Shown here: piece after piece, positions 5,866 through 6,418 of the stretch
Layout of the letters: every line of letters begins with the position of its first letter
Numbering within the stretch: the stretch's first letter is position 1
The notes under the pieces: generated by a model
What the model was told of the DNA's origin: nothing
Databases searched by the model: none
Seen by the model: only the letters and a program-made list of their open reading frames with translations
Assembly: GCA_031284445.1 (NCBI GenBank)
Contig: JAISZW010000164.1
Span: 1 to 6,418 of the forward strand
Direction of reading: 5' to 3'
DNA length: 6,418 bases
Origin: Candidatus Methanovirga basalitermitum
Lineage (GTDB): Archaea > Methanobacteriota > Methanobacteria > Methanobacteriales > Methanobacteriaceae
Program-made: the position numbers and the translations under genes

Positions 5866-6160
5866 TATAGGGTGTTAGATTTTTGACAAAAATCGAAGCA
5901 TGAACAAATCTATTTCGCTATGTTTTAAGGTTTTAATCATGCTGTTTTCTAAAAGTACATTTTTATATGGGATTTTAAATTAAAATACTTAATATTAAGT
6001 TTTGATATAATTATATAGGGTGTTAGATTTTGAGCAAAAATCGAAGCATTTTTGAACCTTTCTGTCATATTTTAAGGTTGTAAATATTTTGCTTTCTAAA
6101 TGTACATTTTTATATTGGAGTTTAAACTAAAATATTTGATTTTAAGTTTTAATATGATTA
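5866..6160 (+). repeat. Tandem pair of imperfect 147-148 base repeats
   Basis: Copy 1 is 5866-6013 (148 bases) and copy 2 is 6014-6160 (147 bases), head to tail with no spacer. Shared blocks in order are TATAGGGTGTTAGATTTT, CAAAAATCGAAGCAT, TTTTAAGGTT, TTTCTAAA, TACATTTTTATAT and TTAAGTTTT, separated by variable positions; the copies differ by one net base in length. The start of copy 1 contains the exact inverted repeat GATTTTTG-A-CAAAAATC (5878-5894); copy 2 keeps a shorter version, GATTTT/AAAATC. AGCATGA (5897-5903) pairs with TCATGCT (5937-5943) in copy 1, and AAGCA/TGCTT can pair at about the same place in copy 2. No protein frame runs through the repeat. Each copy has a TATA-like TTTTTATAT in its second half. 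Duplicated regulatory or small-RNA units, or remnants of a mobile element, are possible. Confidence 0.8.
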
Positions 6161-6249
6161 ATAAATGAATAAATAAGCTTTGCTGAACATGCGAAAAATA
6201 ACTATCATTAAAAAGATTTAAAGTGAAATTTAAATATTAAATTGGATTA

Positions 6250-6321
6250 TAGTGAAATAAAAAATTTTTCTAATTAATGACTTAAACTTAAAAGTTGTTA
6301 ATTTAAAATAATATTTCATTA
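6250..6321 (+). repeat. Long imperfect stem-loop
   Basis: The outer arms TAGTGAAATA (6250-6259) and TATTTCATTA (6312-6321) pair over ten positions with one G-U. ATTTT (6264-6268) then pairs with AAAAT (6305-6309). The inner arms AATTAATGACTT (6272-6283) and AAGTTGTTAATT (6292-6303) pair over twelve positions with two G-U, leaving an eight-base loop. The G-U pairs form only in a + strand transcript; on the - strand they become A-C mismatches. This mildly favours RNA from the + strand. Long chance hairpins do occur in DNA this AT-rich. Confidence 0.4.
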
Positions 6322-6418
6322 AATTTTAAAATCATTGATTTTTACCCTTAATTTTTAAAAATACAAATTATAAATTTATTAATCAAAAATTTAACTAAAA
6401 AAAATGATAGTTTTTCAA

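Larger units (their letters stand above)
5771..6418. other. Gene-free right flank (repeats and palindromes only)
   Basis: No reading frame with coding character is visible on either strand from 5771 to the end. Apart from the 148-base tandem repeat and the stem-loop at 6250-6321 it contains a ten-base palindrome AAGTATACTT (5788-5797), an exact AAAATCA-T-TGATTTT (6328-6342), and AACTATCATT (6200-6209), which is repeated inverted as AATGATAGTT (6403-6412). No tRNA, rRNA or CRISPR array is seen. Confidence 0.6.

Noticed and set aside
5866..6160. CRISPR array as an explanation of the repeated sequence
   Set aside because: The unit is about 148 bases, has two copies without spacers and is imperfect along its length.
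1..6418. A new multi-gene defence or mobile system
   Set aside because: The only intact genes are a regulator, a glycosyltransferase and glf; the remaining coding material is decayed or partial and shows no nuclease, ATPase, reverse transcriptase or toxin motifs.

Overview
The window is very AT-rich and reads as archaeal, most likely Methanobacteriales of the Methanobrevibacter/Methanosphaera type. This is inferred from an XRE-cupin regulator followed by an acyl-CoA synthetase gene, a decayed UPF0236/ISLre2-type transposase, a DUF4422-glf surface-sugar gene pair, GGTG-type ribosome binding sites and AT-rich TATA-like boxes. No rRNA, tRNA or other marker fixes the taxon.

Left part (1-1606). 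The window opens with the last codons of an unidentified + strand gene and what looks like the end of an insertion sequence. This abuts, at about position 118, an acyl-CoA synthetase gene on the - strand. That gene is doubly broken: its N-terminal part is split by a one-base frameshift near 970, and everything after the adenylation-domain core is missing. The regulator upstream of it, an HTH-XRE plus cupin protein, is intact and starts at a TTG behind a good GGTG site. It has probably lost its downstream partner gene.

Middle part (1607-3233). This is genomic debris. It holds a 5' portion of a UPF0236-family transposase with one frameshift and no 3' half, then about 330 bases without a gene, a 64-codon reading frame that looks like the tail of a decayed gene, and several exact short palindromes.

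Core (3234-5173). Two intact + strand genes form a translationally coupled operon: a DUF4422-type glycosyltransferase and UDP-galactopyranose mutase (glf). The mutase makes UDP-galactofuranose. The neighbouring transferase plausibly handles galactofuranose or another sugar of the cell-surface glycan.

Right part (5174-6418). There is no intact large gene. It holds a pair of adjacent stem-loops after glf, a short Asn-rich reading frame that is the first piece of a decayed gene (broken by two stop codons and by an exact 17-base tandem duplication), a tandem pair of 147-148 base imperfect repeats with a conserved hairpin, and a long imperfect stem-loop near the end. I see no complete new defence or mobile system. 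The most unusual objects are the 148-base tandem repeat, the double hairpin after glf, and the decayed gene with the 17-base duplication.
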